Shown one piece after another: positions 34,185 to 42,084 of a stretch of 64,000 nt of DNA (its first letter is position 1; every line of letters begins with the position of its first letter). A program made the position numbers and the translations under genes. A model generated the notes under the pieces. That model searched no databases. It was not told the origin of the DNA and saw nothing but the letters and a program-made list of their open reading frames with translations. Origin of the DNA: Bacteroidaceae bacterium (GTDB taxonomy: Bacteria > Bacteroidota > Bacteroidia > Bacteroidales > Bacteroidaceae); contig JAFXTC010000060.1 of assembly GCA_017525235.1 (NCBI GenBank), positions 1 through 64,000 on the forward strand. Reading direction: 5' to 3'.

Positions 34185-35045
34185 ATGAAAAAGAATGTTT
34201 TGCTTGTGCTTTGTCTAATAGCCTTTACGGTTAACACCGCGGCACAGATTGAGATGGAAGGATGGAAGCTGGTATGGGCTGATGAGTTTGATAAGGATGG
34301 AAGGCCCGATGCTCAGAAATGGGACTATGAACGAGGCTTTGTACGTAACTATGAATTGCAGTGGTACGCTCCAGAGAATGCTTTTGTGCGCGACGGCAGG
34401 TTAGTGATTGAAGCCCGGCCTGCTGATTTTCCTTGCCCTGCTTACAAGGAAGGAAACGGAAACTGGCGTAACAGTCGTAAGAAGGTGCAGTGGACCAGCG
34501 CATCAGTAATTACCAAAGGTAAATATGCTTTTCAATATGGAAGGCTGGAAGTTCGTGCCCGCATCCCTGTATGCAAAGGATCATGGCCTGCCATTTGGCT
34601 GTTAGGAACAGAGCACCCTTGGCCGGCAAACGGCGAGATTGATGTGCTGGAGTATTACCAACATAAAGAGGTGCCTACCATATTGGCCAATGCGTGCTGG
34701 GCAGGAGATACGGACGAGGATGCTGAGTGGGACTCTTCATACACACCACTTACGCACTTTACAGAACGCGACCCGGCGTGGGCAGAGCGTTTCCATGTTT
34801 GGCGTATGGATTGGGACAAAGACTTTATACGTCTGTATTTGGATGATGAATTGCTGAATGAGATAGACCTGAAGCGTACCATCAATGGAAAGGCAAGTGG
34901 AACAGGCATTAATCCCTTCCATTATCAGCAATACTTGTTACTTAACTTGGCGTTAGATACACGTGTGAAGGAATATAATCCAGCCGACTTCCCTATGCGT
35001 TATGAGGTAGATTATGTCAGGGTCTATCAGAGAGTCAAGAATTAA
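34185..35045 (+). CDS. GH16 family endo-beta-glucanase/laminarinase-like enzyme, secreted
   Basis: Beta-jelly-roll endoglucanase. The start at 34185 gives the signal peptide [20 protein letters not shown]; the ATG at 34089 precedes the promoter. GEIDVLEYY carries the family motif E-x-D-x-x-E: Glu151 nucleophile, Asp153, Glu156 acid/base. WPAIWLLG before it and the terminal [10 protein letters not shown] are typical of GH16 laminarinase/lichenase-type enzymes. 286 residues, single domain, no lipobox. It is not part of a visible Sus-type locus. The 3' end overlaps the convergent aroC by 11 bases. Confidence 0.92.
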   Translation: MKKNVLLVLCLIAFTVNTAAQIEMEGWKLVWADEFDKDGRPDAQKWDYERGFVRNYELQWYAPENAFVRDGRLVIEARPADFPCPAYKEGNGNWRNSRKKVQWTSASVITKGKYAFQYGRLEVRARIPVCKGSWPAIWLLGTEHPWPANGEIDVLEYYQHKEVPTILANACWAGDTDEDAEWDSSYTPLTHFTERDPAWAERFHVWRMDWDKDFIRLYLDDELLNEIDLKRTINGKASGTGINPFHYQQYLLLNLALDTRVKEYNPADFPMRYEVDYVRVYQRVKN

Positions 35046-36099
35046 GCAGGTAGGCATCAAGGATGGTGATGGCTGCCATTGCCTCGACAATAGGTACGGC
35101 ACGGGGGAGGACACAAGCATCGTGTCTGCCGCGTGCTGTTAATTTTGTGGCTTCTCCGTCCTTGGTAATTGTCTCCTGCTCCATCAGTAGCGTAGCAACA
35201 GGCTTGAAGGCTACGCGGAAATAGATATCTTCGCCGTTAGAGATTCCTCCTTGAATGCCTCCGCTGTTGTTCGTGGCAAAGCCAATCTTGCCATCGGGTA
35301 GGGGAATCATTACATCGTTTTGTTTGCTACCACGTTCAGTAACACCAGCAAAACCTTGTCCGTACTCAAAACCTTTTACAGCATTGATGCTGAGCATAGC
35401 ATGACCCAAGAGGGCGTGAAGCTTATCAAAAACGGGTTCTCCTAATCCTACGGGACAGCCTTTGATAACGCAGGCAATAATGCCTCCTATGGTGTCACCC
35501 TCTGCCCTTACCTCTGTGATAAGATTGGCCATCTTCTGGGCATATACAGGATCGGGGCAACGTACATCATTGCTCTCTGTTAGGGAGAGGTCATAATCTT
35601 TATAAGTTCCTGGCAATGCGATGTCACCTACTTGCTGGGTGTAGGCTTGAATACTAATGCCTAACTCTTTGAGTGCCAACTTGGCAAAGGCACCTGCTAC
35701 AACGCGGCTTATTGTCTCGCGGGCTGAGCTGCGACCTCCTCCGCGATGGTCTCGAATGCCATATTTCTGAGTGTAGGTATAATCGGCATGACTAGGACGG
35801 AAGACATCTCGCATATTCTCGTAATCCTGACTATGCTGGTTGGTGTTACGAACCAAGAATCCTATGGGGCATCCTGTGGTCTTGCCTTCGAAGACACCGC
35901 TAAGAATCTCCACCTTATCAGCCTCATTACGTGCCGTAGTAAGACGGCTCTGACCAGGACGACGGCGATCCAACTCACTCTGTATGAAGTTCTCGTCTAC
36001 CTGAATGCCAGCTGGCATACCGTCAATCACACCACCTACGGCTGCTCCGTGGCTCTCACCAAAGGTGGTTATGCGAAATATCTGTCCGAAAGAGTTCAA
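35035..36099 (-). CDS. aroC: Chorismate synthase
   Basis: Last step of the shikimate pathway, reduced-FMN dependent. [21 protein letters not shown] (split motif: GESHGAA and GVIDGMP) is the N-terminal signature, [20 protein letters not shown] the second, and [14 protein letters not shown] the C-terminal one. 354 residues, full length. The start at 36099 is immediately preceded on its strand by a heptamer array. Confidence 0.97.
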   Translation of the reverse strand: MNSFGQIFRITTFGESHGAAVGGVIDGMPAGIQVDENFIQSELDRRRPGQSRLTTARNEADKVEILSGVFEGKTTGCPIGFLVRNTNQHSQDYENMRDVFRPSHADYTYTQKYGIRDHRGGGRSSARETISRVVAGAFAKLALKELGISIQAYTQQVGDIALPGTYKDYDLSLTESNDVRCPDPVYAQKMANLITEVRAEGDTIGGIIACVIKGCPVGLGEPVFDKLHALLGHAMLSINAVKGFEYGQGFAGVTERGSKQNDVMIPLPDGKIGFATNNSGGIQGGISNGEDIYFRVAFKPVATLLMEQETITKDGEATKLTARGRHDACVLPRAVPIVEAMAAITILDAYLLNS

Positions 36100-36104
36100 T
36101 TTAA

Positions 36105-36132
36105 TTTACTGTTTATTGTTTAATGTTTATGT
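36105..36132. repeat. Heptamer array upstream of aroC
   Basis: TTTACTG, TTTATTG, TTTAATG, TTTATGT on the plus strand, beginning 5 bases from the aroC start codon. Confidence 0.8.
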
Positions 36133-36142
36133 GGCTTGGGTT

Positions 36143-36162
36143 CCTCCCCATAAAGGGGGAGG
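36143..36162. repeat. GC-rich palindromic element
   Basis: CCTCCCC (36143-36149) pairs with GGGGAGG (36156-36162) around a 6-base loop, followed by GTTAGGAGAGGG. Its G/C richness contrasts with the AT-rich surroundings and resembles REP-like intergenic palindromes. No T tract follows, so it is not a good terminator for slyD. Confidence 0.6.
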
Positions 36163-36177
36163 TTAGGAGAGGGTCTT

Positions 36178-36753
36178 TTATTTGCAGCCTTCGCAGCCAC
36201 CTTCTCCACAGCTTCCACAATTTCCGCCGCTACAGCCTCCACAGCCACCAGAGCATCCACCGTCAGTCATTACGTTTAGGGCATCCTGTATCTCCTGATT
36301 GGTAGCTTCGCGACTCTCAATAACCTTACCAACAAAGTTCAGTTCCTTGCCTGCAAGGGGATGGTTCAAATCGACGGTAATCTCTTTCTCTGTTATCTCT
36401 GTAATAGTACCGTTGAAGCGCTCACCATCGGCATTCTGCAGGGGAACGACAGCACCCTCGTAGATGTAGCGGGTATCAATTTTTCCGTTTATCTTGAAGA
36501 TGTCGGCAGGTACCTTCTGAACAGCTTCTGGGACAAAGGGACCATAAGCTTCTTCTGTGCTCAACTTGATGTCGAATTCGGCTCCTGGAGCCAGAGGCGC
36601 AATCTGTGCTTCGAAGGCATCAAGCGTCATGCCCAGGGCAGAGATAAATTGAAAGGGGCGCTCCTCGGTTGCTTCTTCAATAAGTTCACGTTCGTTGTCT
36701 TGCATAGGAGCAAACAACTTGTATGCTACGGTAATGTATTTGTTTTCTGCCAT
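36178..36753 (-). CDS. slyD: SlyD-type FKBP peptidyl-prolyl isomerase
   Basis: Cytoplasmic prolyl isomerase and metal-binding chaperone. The FKBP core with the inserted IF domain is visible: YKLFAPMQDN, PFQFISALGMTLDAFEAQIA, STEEAYGPFVPEAV, FNGTITEITEKEITVDLNHPLAGKELNF (successive segments). The last 25 residues are a Gly/Cys tail with eight cysteines (CSGGCGGCSGGNCGSC onward), analogous to the His/Cys metal-binding tail of E. coli SlyD but without His. 191 residues. A promoter lies at 36786-36793. Confidence 0.93.
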   Translation of the reverse strand: MAENKYITVAYKLFAPMQDNERELIEEATEERPFQFISALGMTLDAFEAQIAPLAPGAEFDIKLSTEEAYGPFVPEAVQKVPADIFKINGKIDTRYIYEGAVVPLQNADGERFNGTITEITEKEITVDLNHPLAGKELNFVGKVIESREATNQEIQDALNVMTDGGCSGGCGGCSGGNCGSCGEGGCEGCK

Positions 36754-36785
36754 ATCTTTTTCGATGTTTTATTGTTTTGTGGGGG

Positions 36786-36793
36786 CAAAGATA
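36786..36793 (-). promoter_or_regulatory. -7 element for slyD
   Basis: TATCTTTG on the minus strand, 32 bases before the ATG at 36753. Confidence 0.6.
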
Positions 36794-36829
36794 CAAAGTA
36801 TTTTTGAGACAAAGCCTAAAATAGTTAAA

Positions 36830-37267
36830 TTATTCTTGTTTTGCCATTAACTGAGGAATCTTGAAATTGATTGGAAGCATGAAGCGAGATTTTATACATT
36901 TATTGCCCTCTCTAGCCGGTTTCCATCTGGGCATTTCTTTGATCACACGAATAGCCTCTTCGGAAAGAGAAGAATGTGGTGAACGGAAAACCTTTATTGA
37001 ATCTATAGAACCGTCTTTTTCGACTATAAAACTTACTATAACCCGTCCTTCAATCCTTTCCTTCAGGCAGTCCTTAGGGTATTTAACACGTTCTTTTAAC
37101 CACGCCATACAGGCTTTATCTCCTCCCGGGAAAGAAGCATTCTCTTCATATTCAACAAAGACACGATCATCTATATTCTTCTCTTTCTTTGCCTCACCCC
37201 GCTGTACTTGGGCAAAAGCCCCAACAGAAAGTGCTAAAGCGGACAGTAAAATAACAAATCTCTTCAT
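36830..37267 (-). CDS. TonB C-terminal domain protein, exported
   Basis: The signal peptide MKRFVILLSALALSVGAFAQ is followed by a short linker and a TonB C-terminal domain (YPKDCLKERIEGRVIVSFIV, SIDSIKVFRSPHSSL, MPRWKPAREGNKC). 145 residues. Unlike true TonB it has no uncleaved membrane anchor or proline-rich periplasmic spacer, so it is probably a soluble periplasmic TonB-domain protein, common in Bacteroidetes, rather than the energy transducer. Its own promoter lies at 37299-37329. Confidence 0.85.
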   Translation of the reverse strand: MKRFVILLSALALSVGAFAQVQRGEAKKEKNIDDRVFVEYEENASFPGGDKACMAWLKERVKYPKDCLKERIEGRVIVSFIVEKDGSIDSIKVFRSPHSSLSEEAIRVIKEMPRWKPAREGNKCIKSRFMLPINFKIPQLMAKQE

Positions 37268-37298
37268 CGTTCTTGTGTATTAATGTCAATTCCGTAGT

Positions 37299-37329
37299 CA
37301 AAGATAGTTAGTAATTATGAGACAGCAAA
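37299..37329 (-). promoter_or_regulatory. Promoter of the TonB-domain gene
   Basis: On the minus strand TTTG (37326-37329), 19-base spacer, TATCTTTG (37299-37306), 31 bases upstream of the ATG at 37267. Confidence 0.7.
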
Positions 37330-37420
37330 AGATGAACCCTGAAATTCTTTTTCTTTTACCTAATTTAACTTCTATTAATGGTAGATGTTGTATTCGTCCT
37401 TTTACTATGAGTGAGAACAA

Positions 37421-37448
37421 AACAAAATATAACGCGTTGTATTTCGTT
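37421..37448. repeat. Imperfect 28-base palindrome centred on ACGCGT
   Basis: The core AACGCGTT (37431-37438) is flanked by near-symmetrical A/T-rich arms (AAATAT and GTATTT, then AAAC and GTTT). It lies in the 467-base gap 37268-37734, between the TonB-gene promoter and the 21-base repeat array, so it is far from either start codon. The rest of that gap (about 37330-37420 and 37606-37680) shows nothing I can assign. Confidence 0.55.
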
Positions 37449-37479
37449 TCTTCATGCCTAACAAAAGTCTTAAATAAGG

Positions 37480-37605
37480 CGCAAAAAATTATTTTCAAGC
37501 CTTGAAAATATATTATCAAGCTTTGAAAATATATTATCATGACGTGAAAATATATTCTCATGCCTTGAAAATAATTTTATTTGCTGTGAAAAGATATTTT
37601 TCTGG
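37480..37605. repeat. Tandem array of six 21-base units
   Basis: Contiguous 21-base units start at 37480, 37501, 37522, 37543, 37564 and 37585. All share a GAAAATATATT-like core; units 2 and 3 match at 18 of 21 positions. The first 20 bases of unit 2 are nearly self-complementary (18 of 20), and 37491-37509 is a perfect palindrome around one central base. There are no spacers, so it is not CRISPR. Both strands happen to be open across it, but the predicted peptides are just the repeat read in 7-residue steps. Confidence 0.9.
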
Positions 37606-37680
37606 GCTTTGTACGCCTTTTGTTCTGAGCATCTTTAAGGTATATTCCGAGGTGCTCTTGATTGGAAAAATCCAAATAAA

Positions 37681-37712
37681 TTTGGTTTTTCTCTTACTTA
37701 ATCGTATCTTTG
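37681..37712 (+). promoter_or_regulatory. Promoter of the GH105-GH154 pair
   Basis: TTTG (37681-37684), exactly 20 bases, TATCTTTG (37705-37712). The ATG follows 22 bases later. TATCTTT is repeated inverted at 37723-37729, so the leader start can form a small hairpin. Confidence 0.8.
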
Positions 37713-37734
37713 CCAAAGAATAAAAGATACATGT

Positions 37735-38850
37735 ATGAAGAGATTATTGTTTTTGACCTGCTTGCTTTGCGCAACGGCACTTCAAGCTAAAAGATGGTCT
37801 GCTAACCAGGTTAAGGATATTATAAGAAAGGTAAATACCTACTGGCAGGCAAACAATCCCGCAGAAGGACGCTCTTTCTGGGATAATGCTGCCTATCATA
37901 CAGGCAACATGGAAGTGTATAAACTGCTAAAGGATGAGGAGATGCTCGACTACAGCATCCGCTGGGCAGAGCATAACCAGTGGAAGGGTGCCACAGAAAC
38001 CAATCCCGCCAAATGGAGATACAAGAACTACGGCGAGGGACCAGAATATGTGCTTTTTGGTGACTGGCAGATATGTTTCCAAACTTATATCGATCTTTAT
38101 TTTCAGGCACCAGAAGAGAAGAAGGTTAGTCGTGCAATAGAAGTGATGAACTATGAGGCTGATTCGAAGGCACACGACTACTGGTGGTGGGCAGATGCAC
38201 TTTACATGGTAATGCCAGTGATGACAAAGATGTATAAGCTAACAGGCGACACCAAATACCTGCGCAAGCTATATGAGAACATCCTCTACAGCGACAGTAT
38301 CATGTTAGACAGGGAAACAAATCTCTATTTTCGCGATGGAAAATATGTCTATCCCAAGCATAAGACATCCAGCGGTAAAAAAGACTTCTGGGCACGTGGA
38401 GACGGATGGGTGTTGGCAGGACTGGCCAAAGTGCTTCAAGATATGCCAGAAACATACGTGCATCAGCCTTTCTTCAAGGAGAAATATGTGAATTTAGCTA
38501 GAGCCGTAAAGGAACTTCAGCAACCAGAAGGTTACTGGACACGTTCGATGATGGACCCAGAGCAGGCTCCTGGCTATGAAACCAGCGGTACAGCCTTCTT
38601 CTGTTACGGACTGCTTTGGGGCATTAATCATGGCTATCTGTCCAAAAAAGAGTTCCTTCCTGTCGTTCAGAAGGCTTGGAACTATTTGGCTACCGTAGCT
38701 TTGCAAGAAGACGGCAAGGTTGGCTACGTACAGCCTGTAGGTGAACGTGCCATTCCTGGTCAAAAGGTAGATGCGAATTCTCAAGCCAACTTTGGCGTAG
38801 GAGCCTTTTTGCTTGCTGCATGTGAATATGTAAGATACTTGAAAAGATAG
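37735..38850 (+). CDS. GH105 (unsaturated rhamnogalacturonyl hydrolase-like) enzyme, secreted
   Basis: Predicted to remove unsaturated uronic acid from oligosaccharides made by polysaccharide lyases. Signal peptide MKRLLFLTCLLCATALQA. The (alpha/alpha)6 barrel shows SFWDNAAYHTGNMEVY, KAHDYWWWADALYMVMP with the likely catalytic Asp, FWARGDGWVLAGLAKVL, and a late GYETSGTAFFCYGLLWG. 371 residues, normal for GH105. It is followed 8 bases later by a GH154-like gene, a second uronide-active family. The pair has a strong promoter and the 21-base repeat array upstream. Confidence 0.9.
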   Translation: MKRLLFLTCLLCATALQAKRWSANQVKDIIRKVNTYWQANNPAEGRSFWDNAAYHTGNMEVYKLLKDEEMLDYSIRWAEHNQWKGATETNPAKWRYKNYGEGPEYVLFGDWQICFQTYIDLYFQAPEEKKVSRAIEVMNYEADSKAHDYWWWADALYMVMPVMTKMYKLTGDTKYLRKLYENILYSDSIMLDRETNLYFRDGKYVYPKHKTSSGKKDFWARGDGWVLAGLAKVLQDMPETYVHQPFFKEKYVNLARAVKELQQPEGYWTRSMMDPEQAPGYETSGTAFFCYGLLWGINHGYLSKKEFLPVVQKAWNYLATVALQEDGKVGYVQPVGERAIPGQKVDANSQANFGVGAFLLAACEYVRYLKR

Positions 38851-38858
38851 ATTGTAAC

Positions 38859-40127
38859 TTGAAGAAAATGAGAAAGATATATTTCATTCTGCTTTTGGCA
38901 TTTGTAATGATGCCGGCTCAAGCAAAAAAGACAAAGACAACGGAACTGGCCGACCGTGAATATTGGTGCACGCAGGCCTATAAGATGGCTCAGCCCGTTC
39001 TTGAGAATATGGCCAAGGGTGAACTGCGGAAGAACATGAAGACGGAATTTTCCCCTTCATTCGATAATCGCGACCGTAGCGTAGCCTATATGGAAACTTT
39101 CGGCCGACTCATGGTAGGTATTGCTCCTTGGCTCACCCTGCCCGATGATGATACGCCAGAGGGTTTACAGCGCAAGCAATTGCGCGAATGGGCGCTGGCA
39201 GCCCATAAGAATGCAGTAGATCCGGAGTCTCCTGATTATCTTTGTTGGGGTAAGTCGGGACAGAATCTGGTTGATGCCGCATTCATTGCCGAATCGTTCC
39301 TTCGTGCCTGGGATGCTCTTTGGAAGCCCCTCGACGAGACTACTAAGCAGCGATATGTTCAGGAGTTTCAGGCTTTGCGCAAGATTGACCCACCCTATAC
39401 TAATTGGCTGCTCTTCTCTTCGACCATCGAGGGGTTGCTGGCAAAGGCAGGAGCGCAATTTGATGAATATCGTGTGAACATGACTTGCCGAAAGGTAGAA
39501 GAATGGTATGTGGGTGACGGGTGGTATGCCGATGGTCCCGCCTTTGCTTTCGACTACTACAGCAGCTATGTCTTCCACCCCATGTATCTCGAGACCCTTC
39601 TGGCAATGATGGATGCTAAGCGAAGTTCACGTATCGACTATCAGAAATATTATGAACGTGCTTTGCGTCGTGCCCAGAAGTATGCCATTATTCTGGAGCG
39701 GTTCATCTCTCCCGATGGTACCTTTCCTGTATTTGGCCGTTCCGTAACCTATCGTATGGCAGCTATGCAGCCTCTTGCACTAATGGCTTGGTATCAGAAA
39801 TTGCCGTCGGAGCTGAGTAACGGACAGGTTCGTGCAGCTCTCACCAAAGTGCTCCACCGCATGTTCGATTTTCAGGAGAACTATAATGATGCCGGCTATC
39901 TCACCATAGGATTCTGCGGCTCTCAACTCGACGTTGCTGACTGGTATACCAACAATGGCTCCCTGTATATGGCCTCTATGGCTTTCATGCCATTAGGGCT
40001 GCCAGCCAACCATCCTTTTTGGACTGATGCTCCGCAACCCTGGACACAGGTTAAAGCTTGGGGAGGACTGCCTTTCCCCAAAGATCATCGCTGGGCGGAT
40101 GAGATTCAGATTAAAGATAGGTGGTAG
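38859..40127 (+). CDS. DUF2264 / GH154-like enzyme, secreted
   Basis: About 420 residues with a signal peptide (MRKIYFILLLAFVMMPAQA). The ATG at 38859 or the one at 38868 could start it. DUF2264 features are FDNRDRSVAYMETFGRLMVGIAPW (two adjoining motifs), DGWYADGPAFAFDYYSSYVFH, ISPDGTFPVFGRSVTYRMA and NNGSLYMASMAFMPLGLP. DUF2264 proteins were assigned to GH154, with beta-glucuronidase activity reported for a Bacteroides member; activity here is inferred. Pairing with GH105 suggests turnover of pectic or arabinogalactan-type uronides. Confidence 0.85.
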   Translation: MKKMRKIYFILLLAFVMMPAQAKKTKTTELADREYWCTQAYKMAQPVLENMAKGELRKNMKTEFSPSFDNRDRSVAYMETFGRLMVGIAPWLTLPDDDTPEGLQRKQLREWALAAHKNAVDPESPDYLCWGKSGQNLVDAAFIAESFLRAWDALWKPLDETTKQRYVQEFQALRKIDPPYTNWLLFSSTIEGLLAKAGAQFDEYRVNMTCRKVEEWYVGDGWYADGPAFAFDYYSSYVFHPMYLETLLAMMDAKRSSRIDYQKYYERALRRAQKYAIILERFISPDGTFPVFGRSVTYRMAAMQPLALMAWYQKLPSELSNGQVRAALTKVLHRMFDFQENYNDAGYLTIGFCGSQLDVADWYTNNGSLYMASMAFMPLGLPANHPFWTDAPQPWTQVKAWGGLPFPKDHRWADEIQIKDRW

Positions 40128-40170
40128 ATGTTAATTTGCTACCAAATAAGGATAATTATCTCGCAAATCG

Positions 40171-40201
40171 TTGCATAAGAGCAAGATTTTGATTAATTTT
40201 G
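40171..40201 (+). promoter_or_regulatory. Promoter of the ilv operon
   Basis: TTG (40171-40173), 20 bases, TAATTTTG (40194-40201), 35 bases before the ilvD ATG. No attenuator-like leader peptide rich in Leu/Ile/Val codons is seen in the short leader. Confidence 0.75.
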
Positions 40202-40236
40202 CCCCCTCATTATAAATAAGGTAAAGAGAATAAGAT

Positions 40237-42081
40237 ATGGAACATCAACTGAGGAGTGCTGTTTGTACCGAAGGAAGACGTATGGCAGGTGCCCGTGCCC
40301 TATGGGTGGCAAACGGAATGAAGCGTGAGCAGTTTGGCAAACCTATTATTGCCATTGTGAACTCATTTACGCAGTTTGTGCCTGGTCATACCCATTTGCA
40401 TGAGATCGGTCAGATTGTGAAGGCCGAGATTGAGGCCCAGGGCTGCTATGCTGCAGAGTTCAATACTATAGCCGTAGATGATGGAATCGCAATGGGGCAC
40501 GACGGTATGCTATACTCTTTGCCTTCACGAGATATTATTGCCGACTCGGTAGAATACATGGTTAATGCACACAAGGCAGACGCTATGGTGTGCATCAGTA
40601 ACTGCGATAAGGTAACGCCTGGTATGCTGATGGCTGCCATGCGACTGAATATTCCCGCTGTCTTCGTATCAGGAGGCCCTATGGAGTCGCATAAACTGAA
40701 CGGTGAGAATGCCGACCTTATCACAGCGATGGTTAAGGGTGGCGACCCGACAGTATCTGACGAGGAACTGGCTGAGGTGGAGAGTATGGCATGTCCTGGC
40801 TGCGGAGCTTGCTCTGGTATGTTCACGGCAAACTCCATGAACTCGCTGACTGAGGCTATCGGCCTGTCACTGCCTGGAAACGGCTCTATTCTGGCAACAC
40901 ACAAGAACAGGATAAACCTCTTTAAGAAGGCGGCTCAGATAATTGTGAAGAATGCATTGGCATACTATGAGGACGGTGACGAGAGCGTTTTGCCAAGAAG
41001 CATCGCTACACGTGCTGCTTTTATGAATGCTATGACGCTCGACATCGCCATGGGTGCTTCTACCAATACCGTGCTTCACCTGCTGGCTGTAGCTCAAGAA
41101 GGTGGTGTTGACTTTAAGATGAGCGATATAGATGCACTTTCGCGCAAGGTGCCTTTCCTCTGCAAACTGGCTCCCAACTGGCAGAAATACTCTATTCAGG
41201 AGGAAAACAGGGCTGGTGGAATACTCGGCATTCTGGGTGAATTGGCAAAGGGTAACCTGCTCGATCTCTCTTGCAAGCGTGTAAATGGTGCCACGCTGGG
41301 TGAGGATATCCAGAAATACTCTATCACAGGTCTGAAACTGAATGCTGACGGCACATGGAGCAATAATCCTATGGCTGCGGTAACAAAGGAGGTCGGCGAC
41401 ATCTATGGCTGTGCTCCTGGCGGAAGATTCTCCAATGTCATGGGCTCTCAGGAGACATACTGGGACGAGCTTGATACAGACAGGGAGAATGGTTGCATTC
41501 GCGACATAGAACATGCGTATACCAAGGACGGAGGCATGGCTGTTCTCTTCGGAAACATCGCTCAAGACGGCTGTGTGGTAAAGACCGCTGGTGTAGCCCC
41601 TGAACTGTGGCATTTTGAAGGTCCTGCCGTTGTGTTCGACTCACAGGAAGATGCCTGCGAGGGAATCTTGGGTGGCAAGGTTAAGAAGGGCGACTGTGTA
41701 GTCATCACACACGAAGGTCCCAAGGGCGGACCAGGCATGCAGGAGATGCTTTACCCTACTTCATACATCAAGAGTATGCACATGGGTAAGGAATGCGCCC
41801 TGATTACAGACGGTCGTTTCTCTGGCGGCACAAGTGGTTTGAGTATCGGACATATCTCTCCGGAAGCTGCCAGTGGCGGTAACATCGGAAAGATTAAGGA
41901 CGGTGATATTATCGTTATTGATATTCCCTGCCGAAGCATCAACGTAAAACTTACTGACGAAGAGTTGGCAGCTCGTCCACAGCAACCGCTGAAGCGTAAG
42001 AGAGTGGTATCAAAAGCTTTGAGAGCTTATGCACAGTCGGTAGCAAGTGCCGATAAGGGTGGCGTAAGAATAATTGACTAA
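40237..42081 (+). CDS. ilvD: Dihydroxy-acid dehydratase
   Basis: Fe-S dehydratase giving 2-keto acids in Ile/Val synthesis. Cluster cysteines are in [12 protein letters not shown] and [19 protein letters not shown]. The C-terminal signature [20 protein letters not shown] (split: [20 protein letters not shown]) is present. 614 residues, normal. First gene of a five-gene block; ilvB starts 3 bases after its stop. Confidence 0.97.
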   Translation: MEHQLRSAVCTEGRRMAGARALWVANGMKREQFGKPIIAIVNSFTQFVPGHTHLHEIGQIVKAEIEAQGCYAAEFNTIAVDDGIAMGHDGMLYSLPSRDIIADSVEYMVNAHKADAMVCISNCDKVTPGMLMAAMRLNIPAVFVSGGPMESHKLNGENADLITAMVKGGDPTVSDEELAEVESMACPGCGACSGMFTANSMNSLTEAIGLSLPGNGSILATHKNRINLFKKAAQIIVKNALAYYEDGDESVLPRSIATRAAFMNAMTLDIAMGASTNTVLHLLAVAQEGGVDFKMSDIDALSRKVPFLCKLAPNWQKYSIQEENRAGGILGILGELAKGNLLDLSCKRVNGATLGEDIQKYSITGLKLNADGTWSNNPMAAVTKEVGDIYGCAPGGRFSNVMGSQETYWDELDTDRENGCIRDIEHAYTKDGGMAVLFGNIAQDGCVVKTAGVAPELWHFEGPAVVFDSQEDACEGILGGKVKKGDCVVITHEGPKGGPGMQEMLYPTSYIKSMHMGKECALITDGRFSGGTSGLSIGHISPEAASGGNIGKIKDGDIIVIDIPCRSINVKLTDEELAARPQQPLKRKRVVSKALRAYAQSVASADKGGVRIID

Positions 42082-42084
42082 AAG

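Noticed and set aside
36830-37267. Housekeeping energy transducer TonB
   Set aside because: It has a cleavable signal peptide and lacks the membrane anchor and proline-rich spacer, and no exbB/exbD is nearby.
37480-37605. CRISPR array
   Set aside because: The 21-base units are contiguous and degenerate with no unique spacers, and no cas genes are present.
37298-37723. Small proteins encoded on either strand across the 21-base repeats
   Set aside because: Both are only the repeat read in 7-residue steps (KIYYHA-like on one strand, IIYFQ-like on the other); the plus-strand frame runs into a proper promoter, and the minus-strand one into the TonB-gene promoter.
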